A stretch of 64,000 nt of DNA from Lucinisca nassula (Eukaryota; Mollusca; Bivalvia; Lucinida; Lucinidae), in the NCBI GenBank assembly GCA_963580285.1, contig OY757010.1:65928406-65992405 (forward strand), in the 5' to 3' direction. Shown here in pieces: positions 43,081 to 56,430 of this stretch. Each line of letters begins with the position of its first letter. The first letter of the stretch is position 1. The position numbers were made by a program, and so were the translations under genes. The notes beneath the pieces were generated by a model, which was not told the DNA's origin, did not search any database, and was given only the letters and a program-made list of their open reading frames with translations.

Positions 43081-45408
43081 TCAATTATTTTCACTTTTTC
43101 CCAAGGAAAAGCCTAAGTCCGCAAATTTGATATTGCCGTAAAATAGGTAAAGGTCAACCCAGGGTCACCATTTGAACAAATTATGATAGGCCCGTGTACC
43201 AGATGCTTCCTGCCAAGTTTCAAGGTCATTTGCCTTACAGTTCTGGAGAAGAAGAATTTCGAAGTGTTTTTACCATATATGGGCATGGCCACCATCTTGG
43301 TCATGTGACCTGGACCATATGAGCAAATTTTCATTTGTTCATCATATAAAGGATCCATATCAAATTTCACTTGAATTGGGCCAGCGATTTCTGAGAAAAA
43401 ACTGTTTGAAATATGGAACCTGGTTAATCTTGGTCCCAGGTCACTGAATGATGACTTTTCTTACCCATGGATCTTCATGTATTCATTTACTTTACCTGAT
43501 CTACCAATCTGGTGACATTGTCTTCAATGGTTTCCTAAAAATCCATTATTTTCACTTTTTCCCATGCAAAAGCCTAAGTTGACAAATTTGACACTGCCAT
43601 AAAATAGGTCAAGGTCAACCCAGGGTCAGCATTTGTAAAAACTATGACGAGCCCGAGTACCATATGATATATGCCAAGTTTCAAAGCCATTGGCCTTACG
43701 GTTCTGGAGAAGAAAATTTTTGAAGGCTTTTTACCATATATGGGCGTGGCGGCCATCTTGGTCATGTGATCTAGACCGTACTGGCAACTTTTCATTTGTT
43801 CAACTCACAAAAGCTCCATATTGAATTTCACTTAAATTGGCTCAGTAGTTTCTGAGAAAAAATGTTTTTTTTTGAAATATGAAATCGGAGTGACCTTGGT
43901 CTAAGGTCAATGAATGACCTTGACCTTTCTTACCCATAGATCTTCATGTATTCAGTTACTTTACCTAATCTACAAATTTTGGTGACACTGTCTTCAATGG
44001 TTTCCCTAAATATATCCATTATTTTCACTTTTTCCTATGCAAAAGCCTAAGTCAGCAAATTTGACATTACTGTAAAATAGGTCAAGATCAACCCAGCGTC
44101 ACCATTTGAACAAATTATGATAGGCCCGAGTACCATATGCTACATGCCAAGTTTCAAGGCCATTGGCCTTACGGTTCTTGAGAAGAAGAATTTCGAAGTT
44201 TCTTTACCATATATGGGCGTGGTGGCCATCTTGGTCATGTGATCTAGACCATGTTGGCAGCTTTTCATTTGTTCAACTCCCAAAGGCTCCATATTGAATT
44301 TCACTTCAATTGGCTCAGTAGTTTCTGAGAAAAAATGTTTGAAATATGGAACCTGCGTGACCTTGGTCTAAGGTCAATTAATGACCTTGACCTTTCTTAC
44401 ACATAGATCTTCATGTATTCAGCTACTTTACCTTATCTACTAATTTTGGTGACACTGTCTTCAATGGTTTCCTAAAAATCCATTATTTTCACTTTTTCCC
44501 ATGCAAAAGCCTAAGTCGGCAAATTTGACATTGCTGTAAAATAGGTCAAGGTCAACTCGGGGTCACCATTTGTACAAACTATGATGGGCCTGAGTACCAT
44601 ATGCTACATGCCAAGTTTCAAGGCCACTGGCCTTACGGTTCTGGAGAAGAAGAATTTTTAAGGCTTTTTACCATATATATAGGCGTGACGGCCATCTTGG
44701 TCATGTGATCTAGACCGTATTGGCATTTTTTTTCATTTGTTCAACTCACAAAGGCTCCATATTAAATTTCACTTAAATTGGCTCAGCAGTTTTGGAGAAA
44801 AAAATGTTTGAAATATGGATCCTGAATGACCTTGGTCTAAGTCCAATGAATGACCTTGACCTTTCTGACCCATAGATCTTCATGTATTCAGTTACTTTAC
44901 CTGATCTACAAATTTTGGTGACACTGTTGTCAATGGTTTTCCTATAAATCCATTATTTTCACTTTGCCCCATGCAAAAGCCTACTTCGGCAAATTTGACA
45001 TTGCTGTAAAATAGGTCAAGGTCAACCCGGGGTCACCATTTGTACAAACCCTGATGGGCCCGAGTACCATATGCTACATGCCAAGTTTCAAGGCCACTGG
45101 CCTTATGGTTCTGGAGAAGAAGATTTTTGAAGGCTTTTTACCATATATGGGCATGGCGGCCATCTTGGTCATGTGATCCAGACCCCGCGAACAAACTTTC
45201 GTTCCCCCATCCCACTGAGGCTCCATATGAAATTTGGCTTTGATTGGCCCTGCAGTATAGGAGAAGAAGATCTTTGAAAATGGTGGACGGATGGATGGAC
45301 GGACGGACGAACGGACGGACGGACAGACAACGGACGGACGGATGGACGACGGACCATGGCTATACTATAAGCTCACCTATGAGCCTAAAGGCTCAGGTGA
45401 GCTAAAAA
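43081..45408 (+). mobile_element. Array element A1, ~465-bp unit, five copies, 5' end missing
   Basis: CCATCTTGGTCATGTGA recurs near 43290, 43755, 44232, 44697 and 45163. Each unit has AGGTCAAGGTCAA and TGACCTTGACCTTTC. It ends in a GGAC microsatellite (45288-45345), the hairpin and GCTCAGGTGAGCTAAAAA. It abuts A0 directly with no 5' end of its own. Confidence 0.8.
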
Positions 45409-45589
45409 GTAATAAATTTACAATGGAATTACATTTGAAAGCAAATGCATCATAATTACAAAGGTTATACCCAAGGCAACTATTGTGCATAATTTCATCA
45501 AATTCCAAGCATGGGCAGAAACCAATGTTAATTTCCTATACCCTGAAAGACCCCTTTTCTTAAGCTAACAATGTGAATTCGAAGTGAAG

Positions 45590-46706
45590 GTGGGTGTTCA
45601 TTAAGGCTCTGTTCTCAGCCCACTACTTTTTCATCATTGTGCTTGAAGCCTTGTCATGTGAGTTCCGCTCTGGAGTCCCCTGGGAGGACCTGTATGCTGA
45701 TGACCTTGTCATCATAGCTGAATCCCTTCAGGAATGTGTCAGGAGGCCCTTAACTTGGAAAGACACAATGGAGGTGAAAGGGCTGTGAGTGAATGCAGGA
45801 AAGACAAAGATCATGATCTGTGGCTCAGGTCTGGACCTCCTGCAGAGTACAGGCCAGTTCCCATGTGCTGTATGTCGCACTGGAGTGGGCAGCAACAGTA
45901 TCTTTTGTAATGGCTGCAAGTTCTGGGTGCACAAGAAATACAGTGGGCTCAAGCGCTTGATAGAGGACCCTGATTACAGGTGTACACGGTGCCAAGGAAC
46001 TGCACGACCCTTAGATGGCAGACCACAGAGGAAAGTCCAAGTTGGATCTGACATGCTGGAGGTTGTAGCTTCCTTTTGCTACCTAGGTGATTTGCTCTCA
46101 GCAGCGGGTGGTTGCGACCTTTCAACCACATCACGTGTGAAAACAGCCTGAAAGAAATTCAAGGAGTTGCTACCACTTCTGTCTTCCCGCCACTTCTCGT
46201 TCAAGACACGTGGCCGTGTGTACAGCTCTTGTGTGCGGAGCGCAATGCTCCATGCCAGTGAGACATGGCCATTGACAACGTCTTCAGCGGAATGATCAGA
46301 CAGATTTGCAATTTCAAGCCACACGACACTGTCACCATCAGGTCCAGTGAGTTACTTGAGCGTCTTGGCATTGAGGACCTGGACCTCATCCTGAAAGAGA
46401 GAAGGCTCCGCTGGTATAGACATGTGGAACGCTCCAACGGTGCAGTCAAGACTGCCTGTGACATACAGGTGGGTGGAAAGCGGGGGCCTGGAAGGCCCAA
46501 GATGACCTGGAAGCAGCTGACAGAAAGAGATTGCAGAGAATGGAAGCTCTCTGCTATTGATCCTCATGATAGACAGGCCTGGAGATCTGGTGTAAGATCT
46601 GCCATCCATGCAGCAAGCCAGCTACCTGGAAAGGGGGCCACTTATGTGGACATTGCCCCTGTACCTGCACGTTAATCAAAAATCTGTTGATGATGATGAT
46701 GATGTG
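45590..46706 (+). pseudogene. LINE reverse transcriptase fragment, disrupted (copy 1)
   Basis: Begins inside the polymerase domain (GVH-stop-GSVLSPLLF; TAA at 45602-45604 where Gln is expected), then YADD at 45693-45704, a TGA at 45786, a CxxC...CxxC...CxxC zinc-knuckle region (CAVC, CNGC, CTRC), FCYLGD, TGA at 46149, a frameshift after SETW, and the C-terminal RRLRWYRHVERS, KRGPGRPK and WKQLTERDCREWK blocks, ending PVPAR. A TGATGATGATG tail follows. An extra T near 45628 is specific to this copy. Confidence 0.85.
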
Positions 46707-46849
46707 ACCAATCCTGATCACTTCTCTAAGACCAGAGCATTATTCAATCAGTTTGTTCCCTGACCTCAGGTTCTTTTGAAGGTTGGAAAACAGAAGCCAC
46801 CCATCTAAAACCTAACCTTTGTTCCTCCTTTGCCAGGAGGCTGCATACG

Positions 46850-47155
46850 AAATTTAGTTGTTATCACTTAATGACCTTGACCTTTGGCATTCACAGAGGT
46901 TCATGTAGACTACAACTGTTTTGGGAAAATGCACTGTTTTACCTTGCACTCTAAAATGGGCCATGGTCAACCTACATCATTTGAATACATTTGGGCATCA
47001 CAGCCATCTTGGTCATGTGAAAAAGATTCAATACACTGTTGCTAGGAGGCTGTGTATAATAATTAATTGAAATCAGCACAGCTGTTTCAGAGAAATAGTC
47101 TTTGAAATGTTGAAGGAAATTCATTCCTAGTGACCTGTACCTTTGACATTCGGAG
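46850..47155 (+). repeat. Degenerate relative of the ~465-bp array
   Basis: AATGACCTTGACCTTTGGC, CATCTTGGTCATGTGA and CATTCGGAGAAG resemble the array unit but are diverged. A further piece lies at 47990-48110. Confidence 0.5.
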
Positions 47156-47163
47156 AAGTTTAA

Positions 47164-47368
47164 CCCTTGTCCTGCTAATCCCGGATATGCCTTATCTTTG
47201 AAACAATGTAGATCCAGATCAGATGGCTTCTGACGAAGCCATCTGATCAGGATCTACATTGTTTGCCATTCAGATTGTGAATTTGTTGCAATAATTTGCA
47301 TCAAGTAATTTGATTGGTTGATAATCGGTAGTGGGTGTGGCATATATGAATATTCAGCAGAACAAGGG
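47164..47368. mobile_element. P1 MITE (unit 1)
   Basis: TTAA at 47160-47163 and 47369-47372; 205 bp, intact palindrome around CTTCTGACGAAG. Confidence 0.85.
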
Positions 47369-47607
47369 TTAAGTAGTACTAGACTGGCTCCAGTTAGTTT
47401 TGTTTTACCGGTATATCCAGCTCTCTCATTCTTTACATTATTTTATCCTGTTCCTCTTTAATCCAATTTCAAGTTACCTTTCCCTGAACAAAAACTAGCC
47501 AAGAGACTGAAGTAAAACAAAATTCTATAAGCTATGCAAGCTTTTTGTCCCTTCCAGAAAAAGAAAGAGAGAAGAAAGGGTCTGGAGCCAGACTAAAGTA
47601 GTACCTA

Positions 47608-47940
47608 CCGTATTCGACTTATTTACCGCACCGTGCGCTTAGTTTTTTCAAAATTGTATGAAAATATTGTGGTGAAAAATCTACCTAATAAGGGCACACT
47701 CAATACGAAAAAAAAAAAAAAAAATACGAAAAAAAAACTTCCGATATGATTATTTTATAGAGTTGAATTTCAGCATAGGGATTCACAACATATACATATA
47801 ATTGTCTTGGTCAGAGATGCCGCAAAACTCAATATGAATTTGTTGGAAGGTTACTGTAAAGTGTGCCCTTGTGTATTTTTTCCAGAAAAAGCTTGGGTGT
47901 GCGCTTATAGGAGCATGTGGGGTAAATAGGTCGAATACGG
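47608..47940. mobile_element. TA-flanked MITE with CCGTATTCG ends (unit 1)
   Basis: Ends CCGTATTCGACTTATTTACC and GGTAAATAGGTCGAATACGG, TA on both sides. Inner arms GTGCGCTTAG/... are also partly complementary. 333 bp, non-coding, with an A-run near 47710. Confidence 0.8.
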
Positions 47941-48483
47941 TACATTCAATTATTCTTGAAAAATGTGTTGTTTTACCTTTTTTCCTATCTGAAAGTCCAA
48001 GGTACCACATTTTGACCTTGTCACAAAATATGTAGGTCAAGGTCAACCTAAGGTCATCATTGAACAAATTTGGCAGTAATCACCTGATGCTACAAGCCAT
48101 GTTTCATGCAATTGGCCAAGAGGCACTAATTAAAAATATTTCATATAGGGGCCTGGCAGCTGCCTGAACCATTCAAATGAAAATTTTCTTTCCCCTATTG
48201 CATGGATTTAAGCTGCTTTAGTGATAAAGCCAATGCTCTAGATAAGCTTTTGATGCACCCCTAAGCTTCAGTGCAATGAGTAAATAACTCTATCTATCAA
48301 AACATGAATTCATGTAGCAAACTTAAACAATAAAACAACAACTGAGCACTACAGGCTGACCACTGTCTGTTTGAAGAACCAACAACGGATGGTTCGGTTT
48401 CATTGTTTTGTTCTTGTTTTATCATCAGCCGATGCATGATGCCAGTCATATGATGCAAAAATGACATCTGACAATATACTACA

Positions 48484-48850
48484 TAGAAGATCTTACATGA
48501 GTGTTCATGTATTATTGAATTTATTAAACGAGTTGAGGAAAAGAGATAAAATGCAAGGCTGTGCTGAGCATTTTATCCCTTTTCTTCAACGAGTTTAATA
48601 AATTCAATAATACATGAGCACGAATGCAAGATTCTATTTATCATATGACATTTAAAAGGCATTTTATTCACGATTGTTTACAAAAATGTCAATATTCCGC
48701 CGTTAGTAAATGCAACGTCGTTATGGACGTCGTACATGTAACGTTACGGGACGTAACTAGCTAATTTGCATCTTTAACTCACTGGTGGATTATCGAAAAT
48801 ATTACATGGCGTTATTACACTCTCAGACGCGACATCATATGATAAATGTA
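48484..48850 (+). mobile_element. Foldback element (unit 1)
   Basis: GAATTTATTAAACGAGTTG mirrored by CAACGAGTTTAATAAATTC; right part ends GACGCGACATCATATGA. Same family as 25095-25467 in inverse orientation. Confidence 0.7.
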
Positions 48851-48908
48851 CATACAAGTTCAGTTGGATCGTATTTGCTTTCACCTCTGGTGAAGAATTT
48901 GAATTTAA

Positions 48909-49098
48909 CCCTTATCTTGCTGAATATTCATTTAAGCCACACCCATTTCTGTCTATCAACCAATCAAATTACTTGATGTAATTTATTGCTACAAATTCAT
49001 AAACTGAATGCCAAACAGTGTACATCCTGATCAGATGATCTGGTCTGGATCTACACTGTTTGCAAAGATAGGGGTTGTCATGGACAGCAAGATATGGG
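48909..49098. mobile_element. P1 MITE (unit 1)
   Basis: TTAA at 48905-48908 and 49099-49102; the core palindrome is shortened (TGATCAGATGATCTGG). Confidence 0.8.
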
Positions 49099-49352
49099 TT
49101 AAGTTTTGGTCTGGTAAAACTAATTTCTGTTGTGTATAGTCAACAGCGGAGTGATATTTTTCTTGCTCACTGCGAACTGCCTAATCAACATTAAGAGACA
49201 TCTGAGAGAAAATATTGCTCCAGATTCAAAATAGTATCAAAAATTCCTCATATCTGAAAATGAATCTTCCCATGAAGCTAAATATATTCTGTAAAAATCC
49301 TAAAAATTCGGAAACCTTGAGGACATGCTGTTATTCTCCTAAAATTTGAATG

Positions 49353-49420
49353 GCAAACAGTGTAGACCCTGATCAGACTGCTCCTGAAGGAGCAGTCTGA
49401 TATTGGTCTGCACTGTTTGC
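49353..49420. repeat. Palindromic core
   Basis: GGCAAACAGTGTAGACCC to GGTCTGCACTGTTTGC around GCTCCTGAAGGAGC; no TTAA arms. Confidence 0.75.
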
Positions 49421-49551
49421 TTAGGCATATCTGTCCCAATACTTAGGATCATGAGGTACATATAAGTTTAGCTGGAAGAATTTCAACAAACCTCAGTTAA
49501 TTTCAAATTGCAACAGCTGTTTACATCTCACAGACAATATTTTGGTCTGGT

Positions 49552-49853
49552 TTTTGTTTGATTTGAGATTTAACGTCCCCGTCAACACTGTATAGGTCAT
49601 TTTCAAGACATTGCTTCCAATTTTGTGGGACTTTTACCCGACATTGAGATGAAATGACATTTCAAGCCCTATCGCCCAATGAAACCAATAGGGTTTATAA
49701 GCATGGATGGTCTGACTAGCACTACTTTGCCTGGGCAGGCTTAGATCCTCTAAGCAGTTTACAAGTACTCATGTGGGGTCGGTTTCAGCTCTGCGTGGAA
49801 GCATCATGCAGCCCATCTATTTCTTCAAGCCCTGATGGACGGGGGTGGAAATT
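49552..49853 (-). mobile_element. S1 SINE-like element (unit 1)
   Basis: Flanked by TTTTGGTCTGGT at 49540-49551 and 49854-49865. The surrounding single-copy-like sequence is weakly repeated on both sides (TTGCTCCAGATTCAAAA). Confidence 0.8.
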
Positions 49854-50197
49854 TTTGGTCTGGTAAATGGGGTATATGGTCAACAGTAGAGCTTACTGCA
49901 AACTGCCTAAGCACCAAGAGACATCCCTGAGAAAATATTGCTCCAGATTCAAAACAGTTTCAAAAGTGCCTCATGTCTAAAAATGAACCTACCGACAAAA
50001 CTAAATATTATAACTCATATGTTCTATCAAATTATTTTATGAACACACATTTCTACTTGTTAAAAATAATAAATTTTACCGAGGGACGATATATGAATGA
50101 AAACACCATAGATTAATACCCTTTTTCATTGATGATTCTGCTAGATGGGTACTAAACAGCAAAAGCCATAGTTTTGATCACACCATACACTGTACTG

Positions 50198-50386
50198 TGA
50201 AGCCTCCGTCCATCCGGTGCAAGTCGGACCGTCCATGCTTACAAACCATATTGGCTTCATTGAATGACAGGGCTGGAGATGTCATTTCATCTCAGTGTTG
50301 GGTAAAAGTCCTACAAACTTGGAAGCAAAGTCTCCAAAATGACCTGTACAGTGTTGATGGGGACGTTAAACCTCAAATCAAACCAG
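50198..50386 (+). mobile_element. S1 SINE-like element, 5'-truncated (unit 1)
   Basis: Starts mid-element at CCGTCCATCCGGTG and ends CTCAAATCAAACC, directly against the 5' end of the array element A2. The array element therefore inserted into or beside its tail. Confidence 0.7.
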
Positions 50387-52739
50387 AGGACCAGTGGTCC
50401 TGTAAACGCTCACCTGACACCTGGTCCTGGTGTACATTTTAATGTTTTTATATATAAAAGCCTAAGTCCGCAAATTTGACATTGCCGTAAAATAGGTAAA
50501 GGTCAACCCAGGGTCACCATTTGAACAAATTATGATAGGCCCGTGTACCAGATGCTTCCTGCCAAGTTTCAAGGTCATTTGCCTTATGGTTCTGGAGAAG
50601 AAGAATTTCGAAGTGTTTTTACCATATATGGGCATGGCCACCATCTTGGTCATGTGACCTGGACCATATGAGCAAATTTTCATTTGTTCATCATATAAAG
50701 GATCCATATCAAATTTCACTTGAATTGGGCCAGCGGTTTCTGAGAAAAAACTGTTTGAAATATGGAACCTGGTTAATCTTGGTCCCAGGTCACTGAATGA
50801 TGACTTTTCTTACCCATGAATCTTCATGTATTCATTTACTTTACCTGATCTACCAATTTGGTGACATTGTCTTCAATGGTTTCCTAAAAATCCATTATTT
50901 TCACTTTTTCCCATGCAAAAGCCTAAGTTGACAAATTTGACACTGCCATAAAATAGGTCAAGGTCAACCCAGGGTCAGCATTTGTAAAAACTATGACGAG
51001 CCCGAGTACCATATGATATATGCCAAGTTTCAAAGCCATTGGCCTTACGGTTCTGGAGAAGAAAATTTTTGAAGGCTTTTTACCATATATGGGTGTGGCG
51101 GCCATCTTGGTCATGTGATCTGGACCGTACTGGCAACTTTTCATTTGTTCAACTCACAAAAGCTCCATATTGAATTTCACTTAAATTGGCTCAGTAGTTT
51201 CTGAGAAAAAAATGTTTTTTTTTTTGAAATATGAAATCGGAGTGACCTTGGTCTAAAGTCAATGAATGACCTTGACCTTTCTTACCCATAAATCTTCATG
51301 TATTCAGTTACTTTACCTAATCTACAAATTTTGGTGACGTTGTCTTCAATGGTTTCCCTAAATATCCATTATTTTCACTTTTTCCTATGCAAAAGCCTAA
51401 GTCAGCAAATTTGACATTACTGTAAAATAGGTCAAGATCAACCCAGGGTCACCATTTGAACAAATTATGATATGCCCGAGTACCATATGCTACATGCCAA
51501 GTTTCAAGGCCATTGGCCTTACGGTTCTTGAGAAGAAGAATTTCGAAGTTTCTTTACCATATATGGGCGTGGTGGCCATCTTGGTCATGTGATCTAGACC
51601 ATGTTGGCAGCTTTTCATTTGTTCAACTCCCAAAGGCTCCATATTGAATTTCACTTCAATTGGCTCAGTAGTTTCTGAGAAAAAATGTTTGAAATATGGA
51701 ACCTGCATGACCTTGGTCTAAGGTCAATTAATGACCTTGACCTTTCTTACACATAGATCTTCATGTATTCAGCTACTTTACCTTATCTACTAATTTTGGT
51801 GACACTGTCTTCAATGGTTTCCTAAAAATCCATTATTTTCACTTTTTCCCATGCAAAAGCCTAAGTCGGCAAATTTGACATTGCTGTAAAATAGGTCAAG
51901 GTCAACTCGGGGTCACCATTTGTACAAACTATGATGGGCCTGAGTACCATATGCTACATGCCAAGTTTCAAGGCCATTGGCCTTACGGTTCTGGAGAAGA
52001 ATTTTTAAGGCTTTTTACCATATATATAGGCGTGACGGCCATCTTGGTCATGTGATCTAGACCGTATTGGCATTTTTTCATTTGTTCAACTCACAAAGGC
52101 TCCATATTAAATTTCACTTAAATTGGCTCAGCAGTTTTGGAGAAAAAAATGTTTGAAATATGGATCCTGAATGACCTTGGTCTAAGGCCAATGAATGACC
52201 TTGACCTTTCTGACCCATAGATCTTCATGTATTCAGTTACTTTACCTGATCTACAAATTTTGGTGACACTGTCGTCAATGGTTTTCCTATAAATCCATTA
52301 TTTTCACTTTGCCCCATGCAAAAGCCTACTTCGGCAAATTTGACATTGCTGTAAAATAGGTCAAGGTCAACCCCGGGGTCACCATTTGTACAAACCCTGA
52401 TTGGCCCCGAGTACCATATGCTACATGCCAAGTTTCAAGGCCACTGGCCTTATGGTTCTGGAGAAGAAGATTTTTGAAGGCTTTTTACCATATATGGGCA
52501 TGGCGGTCATCTTGGTCATGTGATCCAGACCCCGCGAACAAACTTTCGTTCCCCCATCCCACTGAGGCTCCATATGAAATTTGGCTTTGATTGGCCCTGC
52601 AGTATAGGAGAAGAAGATCTTTGAAAATGGTGGACGGATGGATGGACGGACGGACGGACGGACAGACAACGGACGGACGACGGACCATGGCTATACTATA
52701 AGCTCACCTATGAGCCTAAAGGCTCAGGTGAGCTAAAAA
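50387..52739 (+). mobile_element. Complete array element A2, ~465-bp unit, five copies
   Basis: 5' CAGAGGACCAGTGGTCC and GCTCACCTGA at 50408-50417. Units follow at about 50646, 51106, 51582, 52043 and 52515, then the GGAC microsatellite, hairpin and TCAGGTGAGC, TAAAAA. Shorter microsatellite than A1. Confidence 0.8.
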
Positions 52740-52919
52740 GTAATAAATTTACAATGGAATTACATTTGAAAGCAAATGCATCATAATTACAAAGGTTATA
52801 CCCAAGGCAATTATTGTGCATAATTTCATCAAATTCCAAGCATGGGCAGAAACCAATGTTAATTTCCTATACCCTGAAAGACCCCTTTTCTTAAGCTAAC
52901 AATGTGAATTCGAAGTGAA

Positions 52920-54038
52920 GGTGGGTGTTCATTAAGGCTCTGTTCTCAGCCCACTACTTTTCATCATTGTGCTTGAAGCCTTGTCATGTGAGTTCCGCTC
53001 TGGAGTCCCCTGGGAGGACCTGTATGCTGATGACCTTGTCATCATAGCTGAATCCCTTGAGGAATGTGTCAGGAGGCCCTTAACTTGGAAAGACACAATG
53101 GAGGTGAAAGGGCTGTGAGTGAATGCAGGAAAGACAAAGATCATGATCTGTGGCTCAGGTCTGGACCTCCTGCAGAGTACAGGCCAGTTCCCATGTGCTG
53201 TATGTCGCACTGGAGTGGGCAGCAACAGTATCTTTTGTAATGGCTGCAAGTTCTGGGTGCACAAGAAATACAGTGGGCTCAAGCGCTTGATAGAGGACCC
53301 TGATTACAGGTGTACACGGTGCCAAGGAACTGCACGACCCTTAGATGGCAGACCACAGAGGAAAGTCCAAGTTGGATCTGACAAGCTGGAGGTTGTAGAT
53401 TCCTTTTGCTACCTAGGTGATATGCTCTCAGCAGCGGGTGGTTGCGACCTTTCAACCACATCACGTGTGAAAACAGCCTGAAAGAAATTCAAGGAGTTGC
53501 TACCACTTCTGTCTTCCCGCCACTTCTCGTTCAAGACACGTGGCCGTGTGTACAGCTCTTGTGTGCGGAGCGCAATGCTCCATGCCAGTGAGACATGGCC
53601 ATTGACAACGTCTTCAGCGGAATGATCAGACAGATTTGCAATTTCAAGCCACACGACACTGTCACCATCAGGTCCAGTGAGTTACTTGAGCGTCTTGGCA
53701 TTGAGGACCTGGACCTCATCCTGAAAGAGAGAAGGCTCCGCTGGTATAGACATGTGGAACGCTCCAACGGTGCAGTCAAGACTGCCTGTGACATACAGGT
53801 GGGTGGAAAGCGGGGGCCTGGAAGGCCCAAGATGACCTGGAAGCAGCTGACAGAAAGAGATTGCAGAGAATGGAAGCTCTCTGCTATTGATCCTCATGAT
53901 AGACAGGCCTGGAGATCTGGTGTAAGATCTGCCATCCATGCAGCAAGCCAGCTACCTGGAAGGGGGGCCACTTATGTGGACATTGCCCCTGTACCTGCAC
54001 GTTAATCAAAAATCTGTTGATGATGATGATGATGATGT
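52920..54038 (+). pseudogene. LINE reverse transcriptase fragment, disrupted (copy 2)
   Basis: Same stops as copy 1: TAA in GVHQG, TGA at 53116 and at 53479, and the same frameshift. It lacks the extra T of copy 1, so PLLFIIVLEA reads through. The shared lesions show the fragment was already dead before the 7.3-kb duplication. Confidence 0.85.
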
Positions 54039-54496
54039 GACCAATCCTGATCACTTCTCTAAGCCCAGAGCTTTATTCAATCAGTTTGTTCCCTGACCTC
54101 AGGTTCTTTTGAAGGTTGGAAAACAGAAGCCACCCATCTAAAAACAAACTTTTGTTCCTCCTTTGCCAGGATGCTGCATACGAAATTTAGTTGTAATCAC
54201 ATAATGACCTTGACCTTTGGCATTCACAGAGGTTCATGTAGACTACAACTGTTTTGGGAAGATGCATTGTTTAACCTTGCACTCTAAAATGGGTCAAGGT
54301 CAACCTACATCATTTGAATACATTTGGGCATCACAGCCATCTTGGTCATGTGAAAAAGATTCAATACACCGTTGCTAGGAGGCTGTGTATAATAATTAAT
54401 TGAAATCAGCACAGCTGTTTCAGAGAAATAGTCTTTGAAATGTTGAAGGAAATTCATTCCTAGTGACCTGTACCTTTGACATTCGGAGAAGTTTAA

Positions 54497-54701
54497 CCCT
54501 TGTCCTGCTAATCCCGGATATGCCTTATCTTTAAAACAATGTAGATCCAGATCAGATGGCTTCTGACGAAGCCATCTGATCAGGATCTACATTGTTTGCC
54601 ATTCAGATTGTGAATTTGTTGCAATAATTTGCATCAAGTAATTTGATTGGTTGATAATCGGTAGTGGGTGTGGCATATATGAATATTCAGCAGAACAAGG
54701 G
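54497..54701. mobile_element. P1 MITE (unit 2)
   Basis: TTAA at 54493-54496 and 54702-54705; duplicate of 47164-47368. Confidence 0.85.
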
Positions 54702-54940
54702 TTAAGTAGTACTAGACTGGCTCCAGTTAGTTTTGTTTTACCGGTATATCCAGTTCTCTCATTCTTTACATTATTTTATCCTGTTCCTCTTTAATCCAAT
54801 TTCAAGTTACCTTTCCCTGAACAAAAACTAGCCAAGAGACTGAAGTAAAACAAAATTCTATAAGCTATGCAAGCTTTTTGTCCCTTCCAGAAAAAGAAAG
54901 AGAGAAGAAAGGGTCTGGAGCCAGACTAAAGTAGTACCTA

Positions 54941-55272
54941 CCGTATTCGACTTATTTACCGCACCGTGCGCTTAGTTTTTTCAAAATTGTATGAAAATAT
55001 TGTGGTGAAAAATCTACCTAATAAGGGCACACTCAATACGAAAAAAAAAAAAAAATACGAAAAAAAAAACTTCCGATATGATTATTTTATAGAGTTGAAT
55101 TTCAGCATAGGGATTCACAACATATACATATGATTGTCTTGGTCAGAGATGCAGCAAAACTCAATATGAATTTGTTGGAAGGTTACTGTAAAGTGTGCGC
55201 TTGTGTATTTTTTCCAGAAAAAGCTTGGGTGTGCGCTTATAGGAGCATGTGGGGTAAATAGGTCGAATACGG
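54941..55272. mobile_element. TA-flanked MITE with CCGTATTCG ends (unit 2)
   Basis: Duplicate of 47608-47940, differing mainly in A-run length. Confidence 0.8.
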
Positions 55273-55815
55273 TACATTCAATTATTCTTGAAAAATGTGT
55301 TGTTTTACCTTTTTTCCTATCTGAAAGTCCAAGGTACCACATTTTGACCTTGTCACAAAATATGTAGGTCAAGGTCAACCTAAGGTCATCATTGAACAAA
55401 TTTGGCAGTAATCACCTGATGCTACAAGCCATGTTTCATGCAATCGGCCAAGAGGCACTAATTAAAAATATTTCATATAGGGGCCTGGCAGCTGCCTGAA
55501 CCATTCAAATGAAAATTTTCTTTCCCCTATTGCATGGATTTAAGCTGCTTTAGTGATAAAGCCAATGCTCTAGATAAGCTTTTGATGCACCCCTAAGCTT
55601 CAGTGCAATGAGTAAATAACTCTATCTATCAAAACATGAATTCATGTAGCAAACTTAAACAATAAAACAACAACTGAGCACTACAGGCTGACCACTGTCT
55701 GTTTGAAGAACCAACAACGGATGGTTCGGTTTCATTGTTTTGTTCTTGTTTTATCATCAGCCGATGCATGATGCCAGTCATATGATGCAAAAATGACATC
55801 TGACAATATACTACA

Positions 55816-56182
55816 TAGAGGATCTTACATGAGTGTTCATGTATTATTGAATTTATTAAACGAGTTGATGAAAAGAGATAAAATGCGAGGCTGTGCTGAG
55901 CATTTTATCCCTTTTCCTCAACGAGTTTAACAAATTCAATAATACATAAGCACGAATGCAAGATTCTATTTATCATATGACATTTAAAAGGCATTTTATT
56001 CACGATTGTTTACAAAAATGTCAATATTCCGCCGTTAGTAAATGCAACGTCGTTAAGGACGTCGTACATGTAACGTTACGGGACGTAACTAGTTAATTTG
56101 CATCTTTAATTCACTGGTGGATGATCGAAAATATTACATGGCGTTATTACACTCTCAGACGCGACATCATATGATAAATGTA
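55816..56182 (+). mobile_element. Foldback element (unit 2)
   Basis: Duplicate of 48484-48850 with a few substitutions. Confidence 0.7.
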
Positions 56183-56240
56183 CATACAAGTTTAGTTGGA
56201 TCGTATTTGCTTTCACCTCTGGTGAAGAATTTGAATTTAA

Positions 56241-56430
56241 CCCTTATCTTGCTGAATATTCATTTAAGCCACACCCATTTCTGTCTATCAACCAATCAAA
56301 TTACTTGATGTAATTTTTTGCTACAAATTCATAAACTGAATGCCAAACAGTGTACATCCTGATCAGATGATCTGGTCTGGATCTACACTGTTTGCAAAGA
56401 TAGGGGTTGTCATGGACAGCAAGATATGGG
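56241..56430. mobile_element. P1 MITE (unit 2)
   Basis: TTAA at 56237-56240 and 56431-56434; duplicate of 48909-49098. Confidence 0.8.

Larger units (their letters stand above)
43107..50455 (+). repeat. 7.3-kb tandem unit, copy 1
   Basis: Starts at AAAAGCCTAAGTCCGC and runs to the same motif at 50456 (offset 7349). Contains array A1, the LINE fragment, P1 and TA MITEs, foldback element, SINEs and the 5' end of A2. High similarity to copy 2 throughout. Confidence 0.85.

Noticed and set aside
46265..46675. 136-residue host gene (and its duplicate at 53595)
   Set aside because: The KRGPGRPK and RRLRWYRHVERS blocks are the C-terminal part of a LINE polymerase, and the frame joins a dead upstream part.
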